Below, in pieces: positions 32,961 to 44,977 of a stretch of 64,000 bases of DNA. Where the stretch lies: assembly GCA_034766995.1 (NCBI GenBank), contig CM068313.1, positions 28,605,825 to 28,669,824 on the forward strand, in the 5' to 3' direction. This DNA is from Acanthacorydalis orientalis (lineage: Eukaryota; Arthropoda; Insecta; Megaloptera; Corydalidae). The notes under the pieces were generated by a model. It made no database searches. It was not told the DNA's origin and saw only the letters and a program-made list of their open reading frames with translations. The position numbers were made by a program, and so were the translations under genes. The stretch's first letter is position 1. Every line of letters begins with the position of its first letter.

Positions 32961-33320
32961 ATTAAATGTGTCGCTTTAAATTGAATAAATCATTACTTTG
33001 TTTTAAATTAAAATATTTTCTCGTCGTTTTAGAATTTTGAAGTGCTAATCTTAACATTTAAAAAACATTATATATCTTGATCAAGCAGTTGGGATCATTT
33101 TACAAAGTAGTAGTGAATACGATAGCGTCCTAAAAGTAGCATATTAGGTGTTGCATACTTTTCGCATTCCAGTTGAAAAACATGCTACCGAAGCCACGGA
33201 AATGATTTGTTTAACTTTGGGGGAAGATGTATAAAACATACAAAAAATGCTAGGAATGCAGGAAATACAGTGGAACATGTCCAAAAATGCATTACGATTT
33301 CATCGATTCAAAGCTGCTAT
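29495..33320. other. AT-rich stretch with one GC-richer section
   Basis: TA arrays at about 29494-29522, 31228-31287, 31670-31727 and 32886-32960. Around 31120-31620 the sequence is less AT-rich and carries short palindromes (GTTGCT/AGCAAC near 31197-31217; GTGCGCAC near 31492-31499), so it may be regulatory. An 80-codon open frame at 32516-32758 has mixed codon use but no recognisable domain or splice sites and is not called a gene. Confidence 0.5.
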
Positions 33321-33324
33321 GTGC

Positions 33325-33405
33325 TTTTTTCGACATGTGATTCGTCAATTACCCAACAGATGGAGTAAAGGTATATAAAATAATGGGCGATATTTTGAAG
33401 AATAA
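33325..33405 (+). pseudogene. Mariner transposase C-terminal relic
   Basis: The frame reads FFRHVIRQLPNRWSKGI, a stop, then NNGRYFEE and a terminal TAA at 33403-33405. The family C-terminus ends in the pattern F(Y/F)..GI..L..RW.K.I...G.YF.E and stop, so this is the tail of a mariner transposase with an internal stop and probable small deletions. Upstream sequence (about 33080-33320) is GC-richer and may be a more decayed part of the same copy, but I could not align it. It differs from the element at 11354, where only the N-terminal half remains. Confidence 0.72.
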
Positions 33406-33654
33406 AATATTGTATTCATTCTCTATAAAAAAAGCATCGAATTAATTTTACACCTAATATGTATGTAGTATAGATCAGTTAAAAGTCAATAAATGTGCCA
33501 TTAAAAAGTAATATGGGTCCGTTTATTATTGTTATTTTTTTAGAAATTGATTAACTAATTGTATTGTTATATTTATAATTAGGGAAGTATTTATGTTTTA
33601 AAATATGTATAGAAAGAGAACTTTATAGAGAGATAATCATTGCCTTGTAGATTA

Positions 33655-33698
<44 letters not shown>

Positions 33699-33701
<3 letters not shown>

Positions 33702-34196
33702 CCGTCCCTCAATTTACGCGGAGTATCTGTTCGATGTGGATTTAAGTCTGTCAGTAGAATAGATAAAATATTGGAAATAAAAGCTAGTAAAGTTGTGGAA
33801 ACACATATTTATTTTACATAAATTAAAAAAAAATGACGTTTTAGAAAACAAAAGTAGATAAATGTTATTCGGTGTAACTTGTATACACTTGTTAGGTACT
33901 TTTAAAACTTCTAGGAAAATTTATTGTCTGGCTTCGTAAATTAGGATCGTAAAGATGATTAGTAAGGCAATGTGACGCCTCTCTTGTTTTGTACTGCACT
34001 GCCGTGCTTTTATACGTTCATGTAAGAATTTGCGTCAATTTGATATATAATAAATATAATGAAAAATTATATAAAATGAAATCTATCTGACCGCGTAAAT
34101 CAATACCGCGTATAAAAATGCAGCGTAAATAGAGGTATAATTTGCCGCGTAAAAAAAATTCATGAAAAAAGTCCCGCCTAAATCGAGGGATGGGTG
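33699..34196. mobile_element. 498-bp pogo/Tigger-like MITE
   Basis: The left terminus CACCCGTCCCTCAATTTACG and the reverse complement of the right terminus, CACCCATCCCTCGATTTAGG, agree at 20 of 23 positions. TA flanks each side (33697-33698 and 34197-34198), and both sides are TA arrays. The TCCCTC-rTATCCGCGG style of Tigger/pogo ends is clearly recalled. Near the right end CCGCGTAAAT-like units repeat at 34091, 34106, 34121 and 34145, the first three spaced by 15 bases; the same motif appears inverted inside the left terminus, as expected for transposase-binding subterminal repeats. No transposase is encoded. Confidence 0.82.
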
Positions 34197-34198
34197 TA

Positions 34199-34207
34199 TA
34201 TATATAC

Positions 34208-34278
<71 letters not shown>

Positions 34279-35257
34279 AGTTATTAAATTTCTTAAATGT
34301 ATTTTAAGAAATAATTTTTTGATAATACTTTTATGTAATTTAAATTTTTACTTTATATTGAAGTTATATGTAATTATAAAAAATTGTAAAATATTAATTT
34401 TGAAATTATCAGCCACATATACTATACTAAGAACATAATATTTTTTAATTTTTTTTTCATTCTTATATCTCATATCTTCTTTATAAATCGTTCATATTTG
34501 TAATAAGTTTCAATCCTATCTTGGTAAATTTATTTTATTTCTATAAACATTCTTATTGTTTCATTAAAGCAAATCTGAATAAATTAATTTTGTTTCGTAA
34601 CAGATAATTAAACGTTTTTGAGTCTGCTACATGTGATTTTAATTAAAATTTAATATCATACGGTAAGAGTAATTATGAATGAAACTCCAATTATTATAAA
34701 ACATTAAAGTAAATATTGTTTAAGGTATATTTTAATTCACATATTTTCTAATGTTCAAATAACATCACTCAATGATAATTTATATGATTTAATAAAAATA
34801 TTACTAAAATCTATTTTCAATGGAAAATGTTACTAATTACTGAAAAAGAAAAACAAGTTTGTATTAGAAACCAATATTTAGATTAAGGTATAGATTCTTT
34901 GTAGACGAATACATAATTCAAACACAAATCAGATGAACATCAGATGACGCTGACAGTTCAATTTTACATTCACAAATTGCCTTCTTTTCAGAAAAAATAT
35001 TCAGCACATTGCACACAATTTTTCAAATGAATACATTTCTTTTGTTATAATTAAATGCAAACACTTACAAATATAAATTCATACCGAGTGTAATTTTAGT
35101 GACGAACTTGACATATAATTTATCAAATTTTTTAAAATGAACTAATATGTATGGTATATACTTTCAGGTTGAAATTTATAAAGAACCACATTTATATTCC
35201 ATTAAATTTTAAACCGCTTATTAAAATGTGTTAAATAATATTTTTCACACCCACATG

Positions 35258-35334
<77 letters not shown>

Positions 35335-35815
35335 CACATGCAAATGAACGTACACAGTTAAGATAACTAAGCTGAAAACTTAAATTTCTATATATTCATA
35401 AATAAATCCGTATATTTTTTTAGGATAGTAGATGATGAATTGTGTAATCTAACAGTGTTTATAATATTTTTTGTGTACATGAAATTTAATGTTATCTTTT
35501 GTATTAGAAAATAAATATATAGATTTTTAGAGTAAGAAACTGATTCACTAAAAAAATTATCTATGAAATATGACATATATATATTTATATATATAGATAG
35601 ATAGATAGAAAAAAATAGATAGATAATTGTTGTACATATGTTATTTTTAAGTGCATTTAGAGTATGAGTGAGTCTTTCTATTATATGGTGAGTGTTTTGT
35701 GATTGTTGGTATGATGTGTATGGTCATGATGTTCTTGGTCGATTATCTGTTCGTGGAAAAATGTGCGAAAACTGGCTTATATATGTATATATATATACAC
35801 ACTAAAAATATTTTT
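34199..35815. other. AT-rich stretch
   Basis: TA array from about 34199 to 34260 with a TG tail, TA arrays at about 35260-35330 and TAGA units at about 35590-35622. The section 35640-35780 is G- and T-rich and leads into the GC-rich hairpin repeat; it may belong to the same insertion. No gene is recognised. Confidence 0.5.
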
Positions 35816-35819
35816 TAAT

Positions 35820-35900
35820 TACCAGGGGATGCTACCTCCTACTCGCTACGCTCTCCGACCCCTATACAGCTCCACCCCCGCTCGCTTCTCTCGCTCTCAT
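35820..35900 (-). repeat. GC-rich hairpin repeat, copy 2 (opposite strand)
   Basis: Read on the minus strand it contains GAGCGTAGCGAGTAGGAGGT followed by AGCATCCCCTGGTA. Copy 1 has AGCGAATAGGGGGTGAACCC followed by CCTTAGTA. The two share the AGCGA-rTAGGrGGT-CCCCyT core, including the hairpin. Extra AGCGAG units and a GGGGGTGGAGC block extend it (35870-35895). The orientation is inverted relative to 29434. Likely a terminal piece of an unrecognised non-autonomous element. Confidence 0.55.
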
Positions 35901-35904
35901 TAAC

Positions 35905-36479
35905 CGTTCACAATTTTTAAATAAAAAACAAAATGAAGATATTATGTAATGGCATTTATTTTTTGGTTTTAAATTAAACCTTGAAAATAATGAAACTGAA
36001 AAGAAAACTTATTGTTAACTTATTCTAAACGTTCTGTGTACACGATATTCGTAATCGATTTGTGTTCTTTTGTACACTGAAACTTGATATACCATTATTA
36101 GGGGTACATCTGGAGAGACCAACATACCATTAATCGTGCCCGAATACTGTTTCATTGGAATCGACGAACATTTTACGACGATTCGTGAAACATCGGAAAT
36201 GATCGGGAATGGAAATTGTTAACGTGCTACTTGTAAAGTGTATCAAGGGGAGCAGTAATGATTGGAGGTGGCTTACAAGAAAAAAATGTTTTATGGAAAT
36301 TTTATAATGGAATTATTTTTTGTATATAGATAAATATTAAAAAAGTATTATTAATTTACTAATCTTTTTGTTTCATTAACGCATTTGATATTTTAAATGC
36401 TTGTAAAAGTATAAATATGAAAGTAATTTTTATATTATTAAAGAAAAAATATAATGTCTAGTAAAATAATTATAGATTT

Positions 36480-36530
<51 letters not shown>

Positions 36531-37395
36531 ATGGGAATTATTTCATCAAATATGTTAAATACTGGAGGAAAATTAAACGTACTATCTGAATAATAATTCA
36601 GGTAGTATATTACAACGATTTTGCCACAAGACTTAATTACAAGCATTTTATATAGATTTAATTACCTTCCTAACGTTGCGCACATTCCATAAATGTCATT
36701 ATATCTTCAAGTTATTATTGTTTAAGATATATTAATAATTTTGATTTCTACAATCTGATGTTCGAAGTGTAAAATTCGAACTGAATATTTTTAGATAATT
36801 TTTCATGTGTTGAAAAGGATCTACTATCACAATAGAAATACTAAGTTTGAATTGAAATGAGGTTTTGTTGCCGAAAAAAGTTTTTCAAGTGCTCCCAATC
36901 ACAATGATTGCAACGTTCACGCACATACACACGCACACCTACACAAGATTGTGTGTGCATACATGTACGTGTATATTGATTTTCTTTGGACAATATATAG
37001 TCAAAAAAAGTGTATCATAAAACGATTTTTAAGAGGTTATTAGCAAGAAGTATATGTATAGGGTTATCTATATTTGTATATATGATCATTTAATGGGTGA
37101 ATATGATCATTAAATGGGTTAATTTAAATTTTAGATTTAATTTTAGTTAAAATTACATAAAAATATTTTTTTCGATAATAAAAATTACAAATTATATTAT
37201 ATATTTTTGACGAGAATGACATAATAATCAATGTTTCATTCAATGATTTTTACTTTCATTGATTACTTCATGAAGATATTGTATTAAAAGATTCACGTAT
37301 TCAACACGTACAACATAGCAAATAGAATATTTAATTATAAATGATTAAACTAATATGAGTGTCTAAACAAAATACGTGCATTTATATTATATATA

Positions 37396-37455
<60 letters not shown>

Positions 37456-37623
37456 CACACGCAAAATATTAAAATAAAATATATAATTAAAATGCCATTT
37501 TGATTTTTTTCTGTATTATAAGTTTGTAGATGACGAGATTCTATTACTTAAAATGAATTGTAATGTTATGCTGGACACGAAATTATTATTATTACTATAT
37601 ATATATATATATATATAATATAT

Positions 37624-37667
<44 letters not shown>

Positions 37668-37699
37668 TATATATAATATATATATATATATATAATGGT

Positions 37700-37735
<36 letters not shown>

Positions 37736-38024
37736 GGTATTATATTTCATGCAGTCATCAAATATGTCCTGTATATATTTAATTTGAATTTGTAAGTTTT
37801 GTATTTCAAATACAAATATGCGGTTTGCATGAATGTAATCAATATTCCAATATCATGTTATTTGAATCAAACATCATGAACAACACATTTTCGGATACAT
37901 TTGAACTGATTGATTAAATGTAATTAATTAATCGTAGATATGTGATAGTTTTTGAATTAATATTTCTTGTTTGTTGTTTTGCAGACTAGATTGCTACTAT
38001 CAAAATACACAAGCAAATTTACAT

Positions 38025-38077
<53 letters not shown>

Positions 38078-38567
38078 CACAAATCATAGAGTAATTATTT
38101 ATAAGAAAATTAAATCAAATTAAAAGTTAAAAAACTAAAATATTTTTATATCATTTGACTTTTTGTTTAAATTAGAAAAATATTCAATAATTTACAAAAT
38201 TAAAATAAAATAATACTTGGCGTATGTATATAAAAAATAATTTTTAATCAATGCAATTTCAATATACAGTGTATGGTATTACTTGTATTTAATGAAAAAT
38301 TTACTCAACTTTGTTAATTTTATTTTTAGTTTACTACACGTCCTTTAATATTATTATATATTTAATGATTCAAAAATGAATCTAAGAAAATATATTTTAA
38401 GTTCTATAAATAATAATTTTATGTTATATTAAGTTATTTTATGTTTTATGTTATATTAATCATTCAAATTACATTGAATAATTGCAAATGAGGAAATATA
38501 TTATCAAATTAAAAAATATTTTATTGTTTTAAAACTAGAAAAAAATTTTTTTTTATTATATTTTTAC

Positions 38568-38649
<82 letters not shown>

Positions 38650-38650
38650 A

Positions 38651-38683
<33 letters not shown>

Positions 38684-40540
38684 GGTTTAATAAAATTTTT
38701 TGGCCAAACTATTTCATAATATATAAAATATTGTGATTTTTTCAATATTTCTTAAATTTCGACGAAGTGGTTAATTTTTGTTTAATATGTGTAGTGTGCT
38801 GATATAATTTATGACCATTAATATATTTTAATCAATTAATCGATTTACAGAAATTTTATAAAATGCTCTTATAAAAAGTTTTTCTATATTATTGTTAAAT
38901 AAATATTAAATATATAATAAGTTAGAATTAAAAAATAAAAGATATAATGTGGTTAATTATAAAGTACAGAATAAAAATAAGTAATGCTATTTTTGGTGTA
39001 TGTACTCAAATAAGTGTTTGAAGTTGTATTGCAATGTTTAATATTGGTCATTTTTAGACTAGAGATATTGCAATTTTCTTAATGATTTATGTATTAAATA
39101 TTAAAATACAGTTCTATGAATTTATCTTTCTCTCGCTTATTATCTCTCTTTATATTAATATATATAAAAGAATATATGTGTCATTCTTACAATAAAATAT
39201 TTTAAATTTACAAATTGGTTTTATATTTTGCCTTTTTATGGCCATAAATCTTAAATCCGCTTATCTTTGATTGAAATTCATACTTATGATAAATATTTTT
39301 TACACTATTTTTATAAATCGTTTCAAACGCAATCACATAAAATCCTTAATATGAAACAACGGAACAGCCAATAATATACCAAAAAAGGTTCTTCATGCAT
39401 ATGATTGAGTGTCAGAGATGTATATTTTAGTATATTGTAAAAAGAATGTGTTCTGTGGTGAAAGAAAAGACAAACATGTCATGAAAAAATATCGACTTGA
39501 AACTTGTTTATTGTGCATCGTAACTTGTATTTGTGATCAACTCAATAAAGAATGGCGGTAAACTTTGGGATTGTTGTCAACCAATCGTCGTTCAGTTTTT
39601 GCTTCATCGTAAATCTTCATCTGTAGCAAATATTTACGTGACACTGTGGGTTAATGTCACGCAACGCCACATCAATAAAAATACTGCCACAACAAAAGAA
39701 ACATGATAACAGATGAACAATTGTTTCAAAATTACTGAATCTATAACCAAACTCATTTTCAAAGCGAGAAAGTAATTTTTTTCGAAAAAATTAACTCTCT
39801 CTCTGTTTCTCTCTCTTTCTTTCTCTCTTTCCTTTCTATATATGTATATATATATATATATAAATATATAATAAAGCTTTTACTATTATGTAAATATAAT
39901 GAATTAAAAAACAAAATATTTTTTATAAAATTAAGGTACTTTATAAATAATATTATAATTTTCATTAATTTTTTACTTCAATCTATTCTTGAGGTTTTGC
40001 TAAAAAGTCATTCATTTTTAAATACAAAAATGCAATATGTTAATAATATAACAATAATGTTTTTTAACCAATTGTAAACCAAATTTATTTTTAAAAAGAC
40101 TTTTGCTTTTTTAATTTAATTTTTTTCTTATTTTATTCAGTAAATTGTCAATTTCCTCCTTTAATGAAACAATTAAATATGTGTTAATTTAAGTCGATTT
40201 TAAAGATAAACTAACCATTATTAACTGACATAAATACTAATTCTTTTTTGATTATTATTATTTTATTAATATCATTGTATTAAATAATTAATTAGTTCTT
40301 TATTTATTATTTTTATTATAATAAACGAGGTTTTTTTCATATAGGTGCATGTAAAATTATTATCACTCAATTTATTAATAATTACTGAAATATACTTTAA
40401 CATAGAATCTAATAATAAAAATAAATTGTATGTAAATATAACAAATAAAACTCGTTTTCCTTATTTTTTTTTATTTTGTTATTATATCTATATATTCTTT
40501 TTTATAGAATACATATATTTCACATAAATACATACGTATC
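35905..40540. other. AT-rich stretch with possible transposon debris
   Basis: TA arrays at about 36482-36532, 37385-37458, 37598-37735 (with two ATAATGGT interruptions), 38026-38074, 38574-38681 and 39836-39862. The section 36060-36290 is GC-richer and contains a short run (GAVMIGGGLQ) recalling a Tc1-type transposase core, too decayed to call. The section 39540-39690 is also GC-richer with short minus-strand open frames and no recognised product. Confidence 0.5.
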
Positions 40541-42095
40541 TGTTATGTGAGCGATCAGAGATAATAACATTATTCTATTACATAATAGAATTTCAAGTCA
40601 CAAAATATCGAAAAAATGTGCAATGCTATAAACGTAACAAGTAAAGTAACGATGCTGGCTTTGATAAGAATTACTAAAGAAAGAAAAGCAAAAGTATTCT
40701 GAATGCATACTTTCGGAGTGTACGCTGAATTTCTATAGGAACGTGTCATCTTGAAAACGTCAAAAAATCAACTAAAAGTGTATCATATGATACAGTTATC
40801 TAACGTTTTTAACTTCCCACCCTTTTCTTATTCGACGCGATTACTTGTTATTACGTCATAATATTACGTTAAAGTATGTTCTGTACATTTACAAGAAACG
40901 AAAGTATATTATTTTGTGTTCGTGTTGTGTTGTGCTCGAAAATGTTTAGAAATTGTGCAGTTCGTTTGAGGCAATTTGACACTATTTCAAGTATGTATAA
41001 ATTCGAATTTCAGAAATAGACAACCGTCGTTTTACATGCAGAAAATATTAAATTCGATACGGGTGTATCACACAACGCACGGTGCTCGTGTTATTTGATT
41101 TACAGCCCTTCAGAAATTTTCATTTCATTTCTCTTGTGTATATTACCGTCGTGAAAATGAAATCAGTAATACTCGTCATACATATTTTTTCCAAAAACCC
41201 CTTAGGAATTGCATAGAGTTTGTTACATATTCTTGAATTATCATCACATATTTATAATATTTATGAGTAAATATTTTTTTACTTGAAAAACACGAATATG
41301 AGTTTTTATTCTTCAGTTACGATTTATTGCGTTATTCTTTGTTATATTCTCTTTCAGTATAAATATTTAATGAATTTGTAAAGTTATTGTTTGAATTATT
41401 TTATCAACTACTTAAAATCAATGTAGTTACATACGAGATAAAAAAATAAAAATATATTTTGAATGTTATTGATTATCAATTTAGTATTCTACATCATTTC
41501 AAATGTAATTTAATTAATATTTATTATTTATATTTATACAATAGGTATTATTCTTTTTTCATTGTATATTGATATATTGAAAATGTTTTTGTACGATAAA
41601 CCTTTTTGAGTTAATATGTTTTTTTTTTCATTTTTATTTATTATTTTTATTATATTTTACTACTTTTAAACATTTATATTAAAGACCGCATTGTAATTTC
41701 ATTTAGGTCCGAATAAAAATGTTTCTTTCTCTCTCTCTCTCTGTATATGTATATCAGTTTTATATAACATATTTTACTCTAATGATTATTCACTATATGT
41801 TTAATTTTTATATAAATAATAATTGTTAGTAAAAAATTAGGGGATGTTCCCAGGATATCAATTTAGCTTTTGCGTTATAAATTTTATATAAATCTACACA
41901 ATCATTAAGAACCAGCACGACGCTTTAATACAGCGCGAGATGCAAAAAGAAAATATATACTACGCGAATGAGTTTCCCAGTTTCCAATGAACCTCGCATC
42001 TTGTTCATCTTATCTTACACCACCTCCTCTATACAATACAACCTCGAGCAGACTAATTCAATTTAATATCTTGCCGGTCGTGTCGACTGCTGCAG
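40541..42095 (+). promoter_or_regulatory. Upstream region of the channel gene, possible alternative promoter
   Basis: The 1.6 kb before the channel exon is mostly free of TA arrays and GC-richer in parts. Around 40845-40880 there are TTACGTCA and TATTACGTT motifs related to CRE sites. An ATG at 40942 opens 16 codons (MFRNCAVRLRQFDTIS) and meets a donor-like GTATGT at 40991. Spliced to the acceptor near 42095 it would not read in frame with the channel, so it could only be a leader. Between 41970 and 42095, two possible acceptors are seen: TTTCCCAG (ending near 41983) and CTGCTGCAG (ending 42095). Confidence 0.3.
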
Positions 42096-42143
42096 GTTGC
42101 TGGTTCACTTCGGGTGTGAGCCTCGCTTCCGCCTGCTGTCGAC

Positions 42144-42393
42144 ATGGAGGTCGTCGACGGTGACGGAGGAGATGCGCCCGACACAATCCCCCAACCAGGG
42201 CCGTTGGGGCGGTGTGCCCGACGGGTAATCGCACACCTCTGCAGTAACGTCGGTCTATTCTGCATGGTTGTGGCATACGCACTGATAGGAGCTCTGCTTT
42301 TCGAATTTCTCGAATCGGACTATGAAATGAAGCAACGCAGTCGTATTCAACGCAGCCGTGAGGATTGTCTCAAAGAGCTATGGGTCATAACAG
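42144..42393 (+). CDS. Two-pore-domain potassium channel (K2P, TWiK type), first coding exon
   Basis: K2P channels are plasma-membrane dimers that carry background potassium current and set resting potential in neurons and muscle; each subunit has four membrane segments and two pore loops. This exon encodes the first 83 residues: a cytoplasmic N-terminus (about 1-28) with a basic GRCARRVIAHL stretch, the first membrane segment (about 31-53, SNVGLFCMVVAYALIGALLF) closing in the hallmark GA.LFE.LE-like motif, and the start of the extracellular cap region (ESDYEMKQRSRIQRSREDCL) with one cysteine. The ATG at 42144 is preceded by an in-frame TGA at 42117-42119, fixing the start. The exon ends CAG|GTTAGT at 42393/42394, a phase-1 junction after WVIT. 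Codon use is GC-rich, unlike the flanks. Pore loops and remaining segments lie in later exons not found in this window. Confidence 0.85.
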
Positions 42394-42419
42394 GTTAGTT
42401 TGTATTAATTAATCTTATA

Positions 42420-44016
42420 TTATCTGTTCGTTTATTTAAATAATACAAATTAAAATATGAAATACGATCGAATAAGAATAACTATTAATGAAATGTTCGA
42501 TCGACATCTTAATATAGAGAAATAAATCAGTTTATAAACAAATATCGTTATACATCAATATATTTTGTTCTTTGTAATGTGTTCTCTTTGATTTTATACT
42601 TCAATGAAATGTTATTATTATGTAATTTGTTTTTTAGATAAACTTCTCTTTTAAATATAATATATACTACACATTAATAGCTAACTTTTAAATATTAAAT
42701 TTTGAAATTTTACTCAAAAAATAATGTATCATGAATTTATAATTTACTTCCATAGAAAACGATATGTTTTAACGATTTTAGCTACTATTCCTTAAATATC
42801 ATATGAAAGTAAAATATATTAATTTAAAATAATATATATATTTATTTTTAAGAAAATGGTCTTACTAACATTTTATTATATATACATATTTTTAAAATAA
42901 AAAATGTGTATAATATTTTTCGTAAAAAAAATAAAAAAACTAAGTAATTGACAGATTTTCACTCTATTGAAGAACATTTTATTTTAACTTGTAAGTGAGT
43001 CCTATTGTCCACAGAACACGAGTAACTATATACAGCTTGTATAAAATAAAGATGTTCTACTAGCTTACGGACAGTAAACTTTGGATTGTACGATTTTACG
43101 ATTATTTTATTTAAAAGAATAAAAATTATATTACCACGGCTTTGAAACTACCGCACGAAGTCAGTTGTTTGTTACTCATACATTTAAATTATACGTTCGT
43201 TAATAAGCACATAAACGTTTGCTATTAAATTGTTCATTGCCGTTAAGTTTTAAATGCCCTATTTTATTATCATTCTGTTAATACTTTTTATTTTTTAGAA
43301 TGTACTAAGTTCTAAGTAACAACATTTAGTTCAAATGTTGTATGACTATAAATTACAATTTATTACATTAATAAAATTCGATTCAGAATAGCAACAGTGA
43401 GAATTTTTAACGATTTTACTCTAAATTATTTAGTTTACATTTAAGATTTTCTTTCATTATTAACATTGTTGAACAAAACGTCCACAAACACTATTTGAAT
43501 TTAAAAGTGTAAATATTAAGATGTTTTCAATTTGTAAAAACTTGGTTTAAATACATTTTTCTGAAATACTTACTTTATACTTCATTGCAGTTAAGTGAGA
43601 ATTTCAATCTAAATTCAAGACCTGAAAGATCGTTTAACGAAATGCAAACTAAATATATTTGCAGAATGTAAAAACGTTTAAAATTTTTTTATTCAAATAT
43701 GAATCAATAAAATTAGAGATACGGATCACATATATTGAATTTTAAAAATCACGTAGTATTCGATGAATTTATCAATCATAAAGTTAACATTAGCGTATAT
43801 TCTTGGAATCCATTAATACTTAGTGATAAAATGTGAATGTATACATATATATATATATATGTATATATATATGTGTGTGTGTGTGTGTGTATATAAGTAT
43901 AGATATAATTTGAACTTTACAAATTTTTGGAAATATTTTAGAAAAGATAACATATCAATAATATTAATAGATTTGAATAAATTCGTACAATCTTCATGTT
44001 ATAATTAGAAATATTA

Positions 44017-44067
<51 letters not shown>

Positions 44068-44072
44068 GATTA
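42420..44072. other. AT-rich intronic stretch
   Basis: Free of TA arrays until a TA/TG compound tract at about 43840-43894 and a TA array at about 44020-44066. Nothing else is recognised. Confidence 0.5.
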
Positions 44073-44126
44073 TAGTTATTTTTCGTTAACTTGACGTTCT
44101 GAAGAAGATGACGTTGTCATAGAAAT
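44073..44126 (+). repeat. Possible Penelope-like element end with hammerhead-ribozyme-like core
   Basis: Directly after a TA array, CTGAAGA (44099-44105) fits the hammerhead core CUGANGA. A perfect stem follows, ATGAC-GTT-GTCAT (44108-44120), then GAAAT (44122-44126), as in the core order CUGANGA, stem II, GAAA. Upstream, AAC (44088-44090) and GTT (44096-44098) could form a three-pair stem I after a GTT cleavage triplet. Stem III pairs only partly, so any ribozyme is probably degenerate. Motifs of the type TGAAGAAG...GAAA are widespread in metazoan Penelope-like retroelements. A related 27-base piece recurs at 45711. Confidence 0.35.
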
Positions 44127-44930
44127 ACGCACAAGCGATAATCGAAAATAATCAATAATAAATTATTAAATATATTTGATCGAATAATTTGGTGTGGTTT
44201 GTGGCGTAAAAAAAATTCATTTGTGAAAATGAATTTAACCACAATGTCAGAACTGTTATTTTACAATAATTTTATTACAGTATTTTGAATGAAATTGTGC
44301 TGTAACATTTGAGCTTCAATTTAATTATACACGTTTATATTTATTTAAAAATATGATCTTGTATGCGTTAATATACATACATACATACATATATATATAT
44401 ATACATATATGTATATATGTATATATATATGTATGTATGTAAATATTCACACATGATCAAATAAAATGCTAATATAATCTAATATAGAATATACAGTTCA
44501 TTTTTATAAAATGGGTTCGATTAATTATTAGGAAAAAATATGAAATTAAATGTTCATTTAAATATATTAATTTATTTTAATTTTTGTGAATTAATTTATT
44601 TTAAGAGGTTGTTCAAAACAATGAATAATTTGTTACAATTTAATTATACATACATTTACATAATAAATTAAATACTTTTTTTCAAAAATTCAATAAAATT
44701 CTTTTCAGTATACCTTAATATGCTTATGTTTTCATTTTAATAATTTGTTCTTTCTTCATTAAAATCTGAAATGGAATTTATCGATATTAAGATTCATTTT
44801 CATTGTGTTAATTTCTTAATAAATTATTCATGAGTAAGTTGACAAATTACATTGAATATAACGAAACATATTAGGCAAATTTGTGATTAAAGATATATAA
44901 AGTTTATTTTTGTAATTATTTTCTTTAATT

Positions 44931-44977
<47 letters not shown>

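Noticed and set aside
36060..36290. Possible Tc1 transposase fragment (GAVMIGGGLQ)
   Set aside because: Only about ten residues resemble the family core; flanking frames do not extend the match.
40942..40990. Alternative N-terminal coding exon for the channel
   Set aside because: Its phase-1 end does not join in frame to the 42096 or 42144 sequence, and an in-frame stop lies at 42117.
42053..42282. Two Arg/Pro-rich minus-strand frames opposite the channel exon
   Set aside because: They are antisense shadows of the GC-rich channel exon; the plus frame has the K2P membrane segment and a proper donor.
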